Shown here one piece after another: positions 17,185-25,807 of a stretch of DNA of 64,000 nt; position 1 is the first letter of the stretch, and every line of letters starts with the position of its first letter. The stretch lies in assembly GCA_011390345.1 (NCBI GenBank), contig JAABSP010000007.1, forward strand, positions 1-64,000. The letters run 5' to 3'. The translations under genes and the position numbers were made by a program. Under the pieces are notes generated by a model. It saw only the letters and a program-made list of their open reading frames with translations. It was not told the DNA's origin and searched no databases. Source of the stretch: Desulfobacteraceae bacterium. GTDB lineage: Bacteria; Desulfobacterota; Desulfobacteria; Desulfobacterales; JAABSP01.

Positions 17185-19818
17185 TTATTCAAATGCTCGA
17201 TGCTTATTATCCGGAAAGGCATGGGAACGCAGCCTTTCAAACTCCTCTGACAGATAGAAGGAGAACAGGGATGCGATGCGGATGGCCAGTTCGAAATGAC
17301 GCAGACTGCCGTCGGCTTCGGTTTCCGAGAGAAAGTTTTTCAGACCTTGGGACCTGGCCGCCGGCAGCGATCTGATTCGGCTCCGGTTCGATTTGAACAT
17401 GGCCCGGACTGCGGCGTCTATATCGGCGCATAGCACCAGCCCGACCCGGTCCGCGGTCAACTGCATGACCCGGAACGCGCCCATCAGCTCCTCTTTTTCC
17501 GCATCCTTTTCATCCATCTGCCGGCCCTCCTTCTCATCTGTTCCCAGTTCGGTTCCCACATACCGGCCATAGTAGTCCGTGGCCGTGGAGGCCACATCCC
17601 GGGCCTGGGAAAGATATCGGTGAATCCCGCCGATCCTTTTTGCCGCGCCCGCGGCCTTTGCGAACTTTCCCAATCGACCCAGTTTCTCCATGTATGTCCC
17701 GAAGACCGGAATCACGCCCATCACCGACAGGGTTTTGGAGAAGACCCCCTCCCAGACCTCGCGGGAGGTGATCCGCTCATGGCCGAACCGGATGTGTCCC
17801 AGCTCCGCGCCGATGAGAAAGCGGGCCTCCGCGGCATCCAGAAGAAAGGGGGAATCGGTTTGGGTATGCTGCCCTCCGATAAGAATGAAAGGGGGCTTTC
17901 CCTCGTGTCCCCGGACTCCGACATCGAGATCGCCGTAGGTGATATATCCCTCCGCATCTCCTGCATCTCCCAGGTTGAGCATCTTTGCGCCGTCTGCGAT
18001 GGCTTTGAACAGCTCCGGATGCTCATTTGGCGTCACCCGCTTGGCAAAGGATTTGAGCGCGCTGTGATCGGGCGCGTGCTTTTCGGCCAGAAACCCCTGA
18101 ATCCGGTTGAAGGTCGTCCCCTCCCGGGCCGCGGGATGGCGCAGGCCCTCTTCCACCTCCTTTGCGGAGAGCGGAACCGCATCTCGGGCCGATACTTCAT
18201 GGGGCTCCCCCATTCCAGGTTCGGCCAGCATATGAAAGGCTGCCTGCGCTCTTTTTCGGATTTTCCCTTGGCCATAAAGGCTCAGGGCTTCCAGCCGTTC
18301 GGAGACCAGGGGCTGAAGCACGGCCAGTTCCGCCAAGGTGTCGGGATCGGCCATTTCCGGATCTCCCCGGAGATCGATCAGCAGCTCCAGGATTCTGGCC
18401 CGGACGAGCTGCCCGCCCTCTCCCTGGGTCAATCGGGCATCCTGTTCCGGGAGCAGATCGCTTTCGCGCTCGTCCGGAAGGGCCGAAAACCGCCCCTCCA
18501 GGATCTCGGCCGCCTCTTTTCTGCGGCCCTGTCGGGTGAGATTTTCCGCATAGGCAATATCTGCAATGGTCTGGAATTCAATGGCTTTTTTCGATTCCTT
18601 CTGCCTCCGCTCCCGGGCCTCGAAGATGAGCTTTTCCGTCACGCGGGCGTGGGGAACTGATTCGGGGTGCGCGTTGCCGATCCAGCCGCCGATGGTGAGC
18701 CGGTCCCAGGTGTTCATGTTCCAGGATTTTGCCCATTGGAGCAGTTCCGTAGCGGTGAGACGGTTCGGGAGAGGGGCTGTGATCCCGGGGAAATCCGGGG
18801 GGAGAACCGCCCCGTCAAACGCGCCGTTGGAGCCTTTTTTCTGCCGGATGAGGGCTTGGACATAGAAGCGGGCCAACTGGTGCAGGGGGTCATTTCGGCG
18901 ACGGCAGAGGCGGTCCATCAGGGTCAGGGCATGCTTTCCCTGCTGGCTTTTGGGATCTCCCTCCTGCAGGACAAGACGCGCGGCCCCGGCCATCCGGCCC
19001 TCGGGGTCAAGGTCCGTTATCTCGGCAATCCTTCGGAACAGATGGTCGTTGCTCAGTTCTGTTCTTAAGGTGACAGCGTCGATGGTGGCCGTATCCCGTC
19101 CGAACGCGTTGGTGACATGCATGGGAGAGTGGGGAATCTCTTTGCCAGCTTCCAACCCTCTGGCAGAGACGGCGGCAAGATATATCTTTTCCGAAGTGAG
19201 GGCAAAGGCCCACTCCTCAGAAAGCCCCTCCTCCCGGGTCGATGTCTTCAGCCAGGCCAGCAGGATCTCCCCCGGCTTTAGGATGCTGTCGATCCAGTTG
19301 GTCTCCATCATCGAAAGGGGCTCGATAAAGGGGGAGGGATGGTCGAGCCTTCCATCGGTAGCCGGAAAGTTTTTTCCGATATTGCGGCCGATGAATTCCA
19401 GTATCTGGGTGAACGTATTCCTTTCGGTCCAGACGTCGCCGATGCCTTCTGCCACCTCTCCGGCCAGTCCGGCCGCACGGTTCAGGGCCCGGGACGCGGT
19501 TCCGAAGATCCCGCGGGAATCCTCCTTTTCCGAAGCTTCGGATGCAGCGCCGCGGTCCGGGAAAGAGACCGAAAGGATTCCATCCCCGCGGACCAGGGCC
19601 ACGGCATATCCCGAAGCCTTCCGCCGCACCAGCCGGGAGACCGCGCTTCTGGTATGCCGGGCTTCTACCTGAAAACCACCGGGGATTTCCCGGATATCGC
19701 TCTCCATCCCCTCCTTTTCCCGGAGCCAGGAAGAAAGGTCGGCCGCAAGCTTTCCATGATCATATCCTTCCGGGATCTGGAATCGCCATTCCGCTCCATT
19801 TTCATTTTCTGTTTCCAT
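17185..19818 (-). CDS. Large protein with degenerate M48-like peptidase motif, coupled to sigma-54 activator
   Basis: This 877-residue, mostly soluble protein of unknown function has a charged, helix-rich middle (about 380-520) that could form repeats. Near residue 670 is GAELGHIRFGH, which matches the M48 helix HELGHI..GH except that the first zinc histidine is Ala. Downstream runs of Gly/Ala-rich hydrophobic residues (VIPVFGTYMEKLG) may be a membrane-associated segment. If the M48 relation holds, the enzyme has lost a metal ligand or uses a different one. It starts at the ATG at 19818, sharing one base with the stop of the sigma-54 activator gene (TGATG), so the two are translationally coupled. 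No other assignment is offered. Confidence 0.75.
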   Translation of the reverse strand: METENENGAEWRFQIPEGYDHGKLAADLSSWLREKEGMESDIREIPGGFQVEARHTRSAVSRLVRRKASGYAVALVRGDGILSVSFPDRGAASEASEKEDSRGIFGTASRALNRAAGLAGEVAEGIGDVWTERNTFTQILEFIGRNIGKNFPATDGRLDHPSPFIEPLSMMETNWIDSILKPGEILLAWLKTSTREEGLSEEWAFALTSEKIYLAAVSARGLEAGKEIPHSPMHVTNAFGRDTATIDAVTLRTELSNDHLFRRIAEITDLDPEGRMAGAARLVLQEGDPKSQQGKHALTLMDRLCRRRNDPLHQLARFYVQALIRQKKGSNGAFDGAVLPPDFPGITAPLPNRLTATELLQWAKSWNMNTWDRLTIGGWIGNAHPESVPHARVTEKLIFEARERRQKESKKAIEFQTIADIAYAENLTRQGRRKEAAEILEGRFSALPDERESDLLPEQDARLTQGEGGQLVRARILELLIDLRGDPEMADPDTLAELAVLQPLVSERLEALSLYGQGKIRKRAQAAFHMLAEPGMGEPHEVSARDAVPLSAKEVEEGLRHPAAREGTTFNRIQGFLAEKHAPDHSALKSFAKRVTPNEHPELFKAIADGAKMLNLGDAGDAEGYITYGDLDVGVRGHEGKPPFILIGGQHTQTDSPFLLDAAEARFLIGAELGHIRFGHERITSREVWEGVFSKTLSVMGVIPVFGTYMEKLGRLGKFAKAAGAAKRIGGIHRYLSQARDVASTATDYYGRYVGTELGTDEKEGRQMDEKDAEKEELMGAFRVMQLTADRVGLVLCADIDAAVRAMFKSNRSRIRSLPAARSQGLKNFLSETEADGSLRHFELAIRIASLFSFYLSEEFERLRSHAFPDNKHRAFE

Positions 19819-21380
19819 CAATTCCCTTCCTCACCCTTTCCATCGGAAAGTGCCTGCCACTGCAGGATGTATTTTTTGACGGTGCGGCGGTCCAATCCTG
19901 CGGCCTTTGCCGCGGCCTCATATGTCCCGTGACGTTCATAGAGGAGCGCACAGTAGCCGGTCAACACCGCCTGTGCTTCCATCTCCCCCTTTTCGATACC
20001 CTCAGCAAGGTGTGCCGCGATATCCTGATCCGCAGCCCGCAGATCCCCCTGGTAATCCCGGCGCAGCAGCACCCGGCGCACGCACTGCTCCAGCTCCCGG
20101 ACATTGCCGGGCCACGGATATCCCTTTCCCAGACGGGTGTCGATCACGTTCCGCACCATCTCCGAAAGTTCGGTGGAGGGGCTCCCGACGATCCGGCAGA
20201 CCGTGTGTGCGATGAGATCATCCAGCTCTCTCTCATTCTCACCGATCCGCTGCCGAAGCGGGGGAACCGTGATGATGTCCGAACAGAGCCGGTAGAAGAA
20301 ATCGTCTCTGAAGATCCCCTTTTGACGGATATGGGTCAATGGGCGGTTGGTCGCGCCGATGACCCGCCCCTCGAACCGGCATCCCTCGTGGCTGCCCACC
20401 GGCGAGAATGTCCGCTCCTGCAGCACCCGAAGCAGCTTGATCTGCACCGGAACCGAGACCTCCCCGATCTCGTCCAAAAAGATCGACCCGCAGGGGCTGC
20501 ACCGGTGAAAAATTCCCTTGTAATCTTCGGTTGCGCCCGTGAATGCTCCTTTTTTGTGGCCGAAAAGCTCCGATTCGATCAGGGTCTCCGGGAACTGAGA
20601 GAGGTTTAGAGTGATGAAGGTCTTGACAAAGCTTTCGGCAAAGCTCCCCTTTTTTGCGTCAAAGGGTATGAATCCGGACTGGCCGATGGCCGCGGCCGCG
20701 GTCCCCTTGCCGGTTCCGGTCTCTCCCAGCAGCAGTGTGGAGAAGTCCTCCATCCGGTTCCAGAGGTATTGGTCGTAGAGGCCGATGTCGTGGGTGAAGA
20801 CGTTGTTCCATAGATTGCGCCGCAGCCGCTTCATGGAGGGGCTGCTGCCCACCAGCCGATGGTCGATGAAGTAGTAGGCTCGCCGGAGCTGGAAACAGAG
20901 GGAGAAGTACCTTGCGGCCCCATCCGGGTCGAACCCCCGCTGCCGGAGAAGCCGAAGGGCCTCGGCCGCGAAGGGAACCGGAACGGGTCTGTCTCCGGCC
21001 TCGATCTGTTCGGGGATGAGCCTGTCGAACCGGTCCAGGTACTGGTGGAAGAAATCGAAGAGAAAGACATTCTCCATGAGCTGCCGATCCCGTTTCTCGA
21101 AATCATCGAGACCGATCCTCCCGCGGCTTTCCAGCCGGGCGATCCGACCGTGAACCTCGCGCGTGATGGCCGCCACCCGGTCCGGCGCAGGGGTCTCTGC
21201 AGGCAGACCGCTGATCGAAAGATCGATCTGCACCCGCTCATCGCTGAAGGGATTGGCAAAGGTGGCCTTTCGGACCAAAGAGAAGAAGTCCCGGTCTTCC
21301 GGGTCGAGCTTTCGGAATGCGGCCATTTTGGATTCGGAGGCTTTGGATGTATGCATTGCCCTCTGTTTTTTTTTAATCAT
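19818..21380 (-). CDS. Sigma-54-dependent transcriptional activator with unusual N-terminal domain
   Basis: This AAA+ enhancer-binding protein has Walker A GETGTGKG (about 219-226), the sigma-54 contact motif GAFTGA (278-283), Walker B GSIFLDEIGE and a C-terminal Fis-type helix-turn-helix (TYEAAAKAAGLDRRTVKKYI). The first 170 residues are a helical domain I cannot name. There is also an insertion (HDIGLYDQYLWNRMEDF) between the usual SPSM motif and Walker A. It has no receiver, PAS, GAF or CARF domain that I can see, so the signal is unknown. It is coupled to the pseudo-M48 gene and divergent from htpX, suggesting one regulated unit. The start is uncertain: ATG 21380 or TTG 21389. Confidence 0.88.
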   Translation of the reverse strand: MIKKKQRAMHTSKASESKMAAFRKLDPEDRDFFSLVRKATFANPFSDERVQIDLSISGLPAETPAPDRVAAITREVHGRIARLESRGRIGLDDFEKRDRQLMENVFLFDFFHQYLDRFDRLIPEQIEAGDRPVPVPFAAEALRLLRQRGFDPDGAARYFSLCFQLRRAYYFIDHRLVGSSPSMKRLRRNLWNNVFTHDIGLYDQYLWNRMEDFSTLLLGETGTGKGTAAAAIGQSGFIPFDAKKGSFAESFVKTFITLNLSQFPETLIESELFGHKKGAFTGATEDYKGIFHRCSPCGSIFLDEIGEVSVPVQIKLLRVLQERTFSPVGSHEGCRFEGRVIGATNRPLTHIRQKGIFRDDFFYRLCSDIITVPPLRQRIGENERELDDLIAHTVCRIVGSPSTELSEMVRNVIDTRLGKGYPWPGNVRELEQCVRRVLLRRDYQGDLRAADQDIAAHLAEGIEKGEMEAQAVLTGYCALLYERHGTYEAAAKAAGLDRRTVKKYILQWQALSDGKGEEGN

Positions 21381-21407
21381 CCTTTCCAATCCATCTATAC
21401 CTCTTCC

Positions 21408-21423
21408 TTGACAGGGATGTCAA
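21408..21423. promoter_or_regulatory. Perfect inverted repeat between sigma-54 activator and htpX
   Basis: TTGACA-GGGA-TGTCAA is a perfect 6-bp palindrome with a 4-bp centre, 28 bp upstream of the activator's start and about 130 bp upstream of htpX. It could be an operator for either gene. A poor sigma-54-like pair (GG at 21448-21449, TTGC at 21458-21461) lies between it and htpX; the -12 matches well but the -24 does not. Confidence 0.45.
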
Positions 21424-21556
21424 ACCTTTGGCTTCTTTGTGATTTTGGGTTTTGGGCTTGCGTTTCTGCGGGAGTTAACTATAATTATATAGAAGGAATT
21501 AAACGGGTTATCGTTTAAAGACTTTCATTTTTACCCCTTTTAAGGAGGTGAATTGT

Positions 21557-22486
21557 ATGGGAAATCAATTAAAAACGCTCTTTTTGCTGGCACTTTTGAC
21601 CGGCATTATCATCGGTATCGGAAATCTGATCGGAGGCCGCGCGGGGATGGTGATCGCGCTGGTCCTGGCCGGGGCCATGAACTTCTTAAGCTACTGGTAT
21701 TCGGACAAGATCGTGCTTCGGATGTATCGGGCAGAGGAGGTGGCTCGGAGCGACGCGCCCGATCTGTACGGGATCGTGGAAAATCTGGCACGGGATGCGG
21801 GAATGCCCATGCCCCGGCTCTACATCATCCCCCAGGAGCAGCCCAACGCGTTTGCAACCGGAAGAAATCCGTCCCATGCGGTGGTTGCGGTGACTCAGGG
21901 GCTGACGGAGATCATGGATCGGGAGGAGATCCGGGGGGTGTTGGCCCATGAGATATCCCACGTCAAGGACCGGGATATTTTGATCAGCTCCATTGCGGCC
22001 ACCCTTGCCGGCGCGATCATGGTGATCGCCAGCATGGCCCGCTGGTCCGCGATTTTCGGCGGGTTCGGCGGCAGCGATGAGAGAGGGGGGTTTTTCAGCC
22101 TGATCCTCATGTCGATCTTTGCGCCCATCGGGGCCATGATCATCCAGATGGCCGTCTCCCGCTCCAGAGAGTATCTGGCCGATGCCGAAGGGGCAAAACT
22201 TGCGGGCCATCCCGAGGGGCTGGCCCGGGCTCTGGAGAAGCTTGGGGCCCATTCCCGGAGGGTTCCTCTGCGGGGCAACCCTTCGACCGCGCATATGTTT
22301 ATCGTCAATCCCTTCGCGGGACAGCGGCTTGCCAGCCTCTTCTCCACCCATCCGCCCCTGGAGGAACGAATTGCCAGACTTCGGGGCACTCGGCCTCCTT
22401 CCGGCCGGATTCGGGAGAAGGAGGAGATGGACCCGGAAGAGCGGCAGAAAGCCCAGGGCGAGGCCATGTGGGATCGTCTTCGATAG
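21557..22486 (+). CDS. htpX: HtpX-type membrane zinc metalloprotease (M48B)
   Basis: HtpX degrades misfolded membrane proteins at the inner membrane. This 309-residue protein has N-terminal hydrophobic helices (about 7-47), the zinc motif HEISH (131-135) with a following helix pair, and the third-ligand region SREYLADAEGA near 204-214. Length and layout are standard, although the C-terminus carries an acidic Glu-rich extension. I chose the ATG at 21557 because AAGGAGGTG precedes it by a normal gap; a GTG at 21548 lies inside that site. It is divergent from the sigma-54 activator/pseudo-M48 pair, and shared stress control is likely but not shown. Confidence 0.95.
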   Translation: MGNQLKTLFLLALLTGIIIGIGNLIGGRAGMVIALVLAGAMNFLSYWYSDKIVLRMYRAEEVARSDAPDLYGIVENLARDAGMPMPRLYIIPQEQPNAFATGRNPSHAVVAVTQGLTEIMDREEIRGVLAHEISHVKDRDILISSIAATLAGAIMVIASMARWSAIFGGFGGSDERGGFFSLILMSIFAPIGAMIIQMAVSRSREYLADAEGAKLAGHPEGLARALEKLGAHSRRVPLRGNPSTAHMFIVNPFAGQRLASLFSTHPPLEERIARLRGTRPPSGRIREKEEMDPEERQKAQGEAMWDRLR

Positions 22487-22510
22487 CCATTATCAGAAAC
22501 AGGGGATCTT

Positions 22511-24481
22511 ATGACGACACTGATCGATATCCGTGAGCGCTGTCCGGAGAAAGTGGTGACGGCAGAGGAGGCCATCGGGAAGATCCGGCAGGGAAGCCGG
22601 GTCTTCCTCGGCTCCGGGTGCGGGGAGCCCCAGCACCTGATCCGGACCCTGGTGGAGAACCGTCAGATGCAGGATATCCTGCTCTACCAGATGATCTCCT
22701 TCACCCTGGCCGACTACATGGATGACGAGGATTTTCTAAAGCGCTTTGCCGTGAAGCTCTTCTTCATCAGCCAGCCCATGCGGAAGGCCGCGTTCGAAGG
22801 GAAGATCGACTATCTCCCGGTCTATCTCTCGGAGATCCCCCAACTCTTCGACAGCAACCAGATCGGCTTGGAGGCCGCGCTGGTGCAGGTGAGCCCCCCG
22901 GACAAATTCGGCTACTGCAGCCTCGGGGTTTCGGTGGATGTGACCAAGCCGGGAGCAAAGAACGCACGATCCATCATCGCGCAGGTCAATCCGAGGATGC
23001 CCCGCACCTGGGGAGACTCCTTTCTCCATATGGATGAGATCGACTACTTGGTCCCGTATGAGGAGCAGCTCGTGCAGGCGATCCCCTCCATCCCGGACGA
23101 GACCGTGGCGCGGCGGATCGGCTTCTACGTCTCGGAGCTGGTGGAGGATGGCGCGACGCTTCAGATCGGCTTCGGCCGGCTCCCCTATGTGATCCTCGGC
23201 TGCCTCATGGACAAGAAGGAGCTGGGCATCCATACCCAGATGATCACGGACGCCTTTATTCCCCTCTTCGAAAAGGGGGTGATCACCAATACCCGGAAGA
23301 ATTTCCTGCCGGAGAAGGCGGTCGCCACCATCTGCATGGGATCGGACAGACTCTACGAATATCTGGATGACAACCCGCGCTTCTATCTCCGGTCCTCTGA
23401 TTTCGTCAATGATCCCGCGGTCGCGGCCCAAAACGACAACCTCATCTCCATCAGCTCGGCTCTGGAGGTGGACCTGACTGGCCAGGTCTGCTCCGATTCC
23501 GTGGGCCATCTCTTCTACAGCGGCATCGGGGATCAGGCCAACTTCATCCGGGGGGCCTCCATGTCCAAAGGTGGTTTCTCGATCATCGCGCTCCCCTCCA
23601 CGGCCAAAGGGGGAACCGTCTCCCGGATCGTCCCCAATCTGAGCGAGGGCGCGGGAGTGGCCACACTGCGGGGGGATGTCAACTATGTGGTGACGGAGTA
23701 CGGGATCGCGCAACTGCGGGGAAAGAGCATCTATCAGCGGGTCATCGAGCTGGCGCAGATCGCACACCCTAATTTCCGAAAGGAGCTGATCGAGGCGGCC
23801 AAGCGGTACCACTACATCTTTGTGGATCAGAAAGCTCCCCATGAGGAGGATCTCCTCTTCTTGGAGAAGTACAAGAGCCGGACCACGCTGAAGAACGGCC
23901 GGCGGATATCGGTGCGGCCCCTGTTGCCGGCCGACGAGTTCGCATACAGGAACTTCTTCTATTCCCTGAAAGAGGAGACGATCTACTACCGCTTCTTCCG
24001 GAAGGTCCGGGTCTTTCCCCGGGATGTGGTTCAGCGCCAGTGGGCCAGCGTCGATTACCGGAAGAACATGTCATTGATCGGCCTGGTGCAGAAGAAGGGG
24101 CACAAGGAGATCATGGCCATCGGGACCTACATGGAGGACGAAGAGAACCGGGCCGAGGTGGCCTTTGTGGTTCAGGACGAGTTTCAGGGAGCGGGGGTGG
24201 CCGGCTATCTTATGTGTGAGCTGGAGAAGATCGCAATCGAAAATGGTTACAAGGGCTTTACCGCAACGGTGCTGCCCGAAAACCGTGCCATGATCCATGT
24301 CTTCAAGAAGCGGTATCCGGATGCAAGAACCCAATTCCAGGACGGGGAGATCCGGGTGATCATCGATTTTCCCCAAGAGCGGCTGAATCAGGAGAATCCC
24401 GCGGCATTCGATTCCTGCGGAGATCCGATCATCGGGGAATATCTGAATTGTCCGATACCGCCCGAAAAGCCCGCAGAATAG
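22511..24481 (+). CDS. Acetyl-CoA hydrolase/transferase fused to GNAT acetyltransferase
   Basis: This 656-residue fusion has two parts. Residues about 1-440 are a class I CoA-transferase/acetyl-CoA hydrolase, with the nucleotide-binding-like GSGCGEP loop at the start and the catalytic-region features GIGDQANFIRGA and VVTEYGIAQLRG. Residues about 465-630 are a GNAT fold, including a V-FVVQDEFQGAGVAGYLM acetyl-CoA-binding stretch. The first part would move CoA between acetate or other acids and acyl-CoA. The second could acetylate a protein lysine, possibly the enzyme itself or a metabolic partner. Such fusions are known in deltaproteobacteria. It follows htpX by 24 bp but is functionally unrelated; the operon link is unclear. 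Confidence 0.88.
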   Translation: MTTLIDIRERCPEKVVTAEEAIGKIRQGSRVFLGSGCGEPQHLIRTLVENRQMQDILLYQMISFTLADYMDDEDFLKRFAVKLFFISQPMRKAAFEGKIDYLPVYLSEIPQLFDSNQIGLEAALVQVSPPDKFGYCSLGVSVDVTKPGAKNARSIIAQVNPRMPRTWGDSFLHMDEIDYLVPYEEQLVQAIPSIPDETVARRIGFYVSELVEDGATLQIGFGRLPYVILGCLMDKKELGIHTQMITDAFIPLFEKGVITNTRKNFLPEKAVATICMGSDRLYEYLDDNPRFYLRSSDFVNDPAVAAQNDNLISISSALEVDLTGQVCSDSVGHLFYSGIGDQANFIRGASMSKGGFSIIALPSTAKGGTVSRIVPNLSEGAGVATLRGDVNYVVTEYGIAQLRGKSIYQRVIELAQIAHPNFRKELIEAAKRYHYIFVDQKAPHEEDLLFLEKYKSRTTLKNGRRISVRPLLPADEFAYRNFFYSLKEETIYYRFFRKVRVFPRDVVQRQWASVDYRKNMSLIGLVQKKGHKEIMAIGTYMEDEENRAEVAFVVQDEFQGAGVAGYLMCELEKIAIENGYKGFTATVLPENRAMIHVFKKRYPDARTQFQDGEIRVIIDFPQERLNQENPAAFDSCGDPIIGEYLNCPIPPEKPAE

Positions 24482-24493
24482 GGGATAAAATTC

Positions 24494-24628
24494 ACTCTTG
24501 ACACTCTTTTGCCAAAATCAGGCTAATTGGTTGATTTTGTTTTGATAAAAAATGGACACTCAAATCAGCCCGAAACCCGCATGGATATTGGATTTTGTAT
24601 GTCCATTTTCCAAAACAGTGTCAGGAGT
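24494..24628. repeat. 135-bp nested inverted-repeat element upstream of pyrC
   Basis: Outer arms at 24494-24511 and 24611-24628 are inverted copies matching at 16 of 18 bases (core TGACACT and TTTTG). Just inside, AAAATGGACA (24549-24558) pairs perfectly with TGTCCATTTT (24600-24609). The left side also holds a separate perfect hairpin, CAAAATCA (24513-24520) with TGATTTTG (24532-24539). As RNA it would form a branched structure in the pyrC leader; as DNA it looks like a small MITE-like element. No gene is seen in it. Confidence 0.75.
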
Positions 24629-24663
24629 AAGTAAAAGAGAAGAGAAAGGAAAACAGACCGATC

Positions 24664-25743
24664 ATGCCGACCTTACGCCTTCCTGGGCTGGTGGATGTTC
24701 ATGTCCACATGAGAGATCCGGGCGCGACCCATAAAGAGGACTGGGATACGGGAACGGCCGCGGCACTGGCCGGCGGGATAACCGCAGTTCTGGCCATGCC
24801 CAACACCGCTCCGCCCATTGCCGATGCAGAGAGCTTCGATGGGGCACTGGCGCAGGCCCGGAAAAAGGCCCGGTGCGATTATGCCCAGTTTCTTGGGGCA
24901 GGGCCCGAAACAAAAGGGGCCGTTTTCCATGCAGCAGAAAGGGCTGCGGGTTTGAAGATGTATCTGGATCAGACCTTCGGGCCCTTGCGGCTGGATGAGA
25001 TGACATTATGGGCCGAGGCCATCGAGCAGTGGCCCCGGGATCTGCCCATCGCGATCCATGCTGAAAGCAGAACTCTGGCGGCCGCGGTCCTCATGGCGCA
25101 TCTTTATGACCGGCCTCTGCATCTATGCCATGTCTCCACAAGAGAGGAGATCCTGCTGATCCGAAAGGCAAAGGAGAGAGGCGTTCCCGTCACCTGCGAG
25201 GTCTGCCCCCATCACCTTTTCCTGTCTCAGGCCGATATTCCCCGGATCGGGGAAGGGCGTGCGGAGGTCCGGCCCCGCTTGGCCGCGCCGGAGGATCAGG
25301 CCGCTCTATGGGAGAACCTCGATATCATCGATGTCTTTGCAACGGATCATGCCCCGCATACTCTGGCGGAAAAGGACGGAGAAAATCCGCCGCCCGGTTT
25401 TCCGGGGCTGGAGACCGCTTTGCCGCTTCTCCTTACCGCTGTGGGCGAGGGAAGGTTGACCCTCGAGGATATCATCTCCCGGATGCACGAAAATCCGCGG
25501 CGGATCTTCAATCTCCCGGAACAGCCCCACACCTGGATCGAGGTCGATCCGGATGCGGAATGGGAGATTCGAGGGGAGGCGCAATTGACCCGGTGCGGAT
25601 GGACTCCTTTTGAGGGGAAAAATGTGCGGGGAAAGGTGAAGAAGGTGGTGTTACGGGGAAGCACCGCTTACGAAAACGGAAAAGTGATTGTCCGGACCGG
25701 CTACGGCCGAAACCTCCGGGAAAATCCATCTGAAGAACCTTAG
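24664..25743 (+). CDS. pyrC: Dihydroorotase, CAD-like
   Basis: Dihydroorotase closes carbamoyl aspartate to dihydroorotate in pyrimidine synthesis. This 359-residue protein has all the metal-site residues expected: H13 and H15 (DVHVH), K98 (GLKMYLD), H132 (AIHAES), H156 (LCHVS) and D228 (FATDHAPH). It is short and starts right at the barrel, and from recalled sequence it follows the DHOase domain of animal CAD unusually closely (for example GTAAALAGGIT, PPPGFPGLET, NPRRIF, WTPFEGK). It is followed after 64 bp by pyrB, matching the DHOase-ATCase order in CAD. The leader contains the 135-bp inverted-repeat element. Family is secure; the special closeness to CAD needs a tree. Confidence 0.93.
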   Translation: MPTLRLPGLVDVHVHMRDPGATHKEDWDTGTAAALAGGITAVLAMPNTAPPIADAESFDGALAQARKKARCDYAQFLGAGPETKGAVFHAAERAAGLKMYLDQTFGPLRLDEMTLWAEAIEQWPRDLPIAIHAESRTLAAAVLMAHLYDRPLHLCHVSTREEILLIRKAKERGVPVTCEVCPHHLFLSQADIPRIGEGRAEVRPRLAAPEDQAALWENLDIIDVFATDHAPHTLAEKDGENPPPGFPGLETALPLLLTAVGEGRLTLEDIISRMHENPRRIFNLPEQPHTWIEVDPDAEWEIRGEAQLTRCGWTPFEGKNVRGKVKKVVLRGSTAYENGKVIVRTGYGRNLRENPSEEP

Positions 25744-25807
25744 AACCTTACTGCGAGTCTGCCGATTAAAACCGATTATAAACGCATAAACAGGAGCAGA
25801 ACAGACA

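Noticed and set aside
21447-21462. Sigma-54 promoter for htpX
   Set aside because: The TTGC -12 element fits, but the -24 element matches only GG; recorded as weak and not called.
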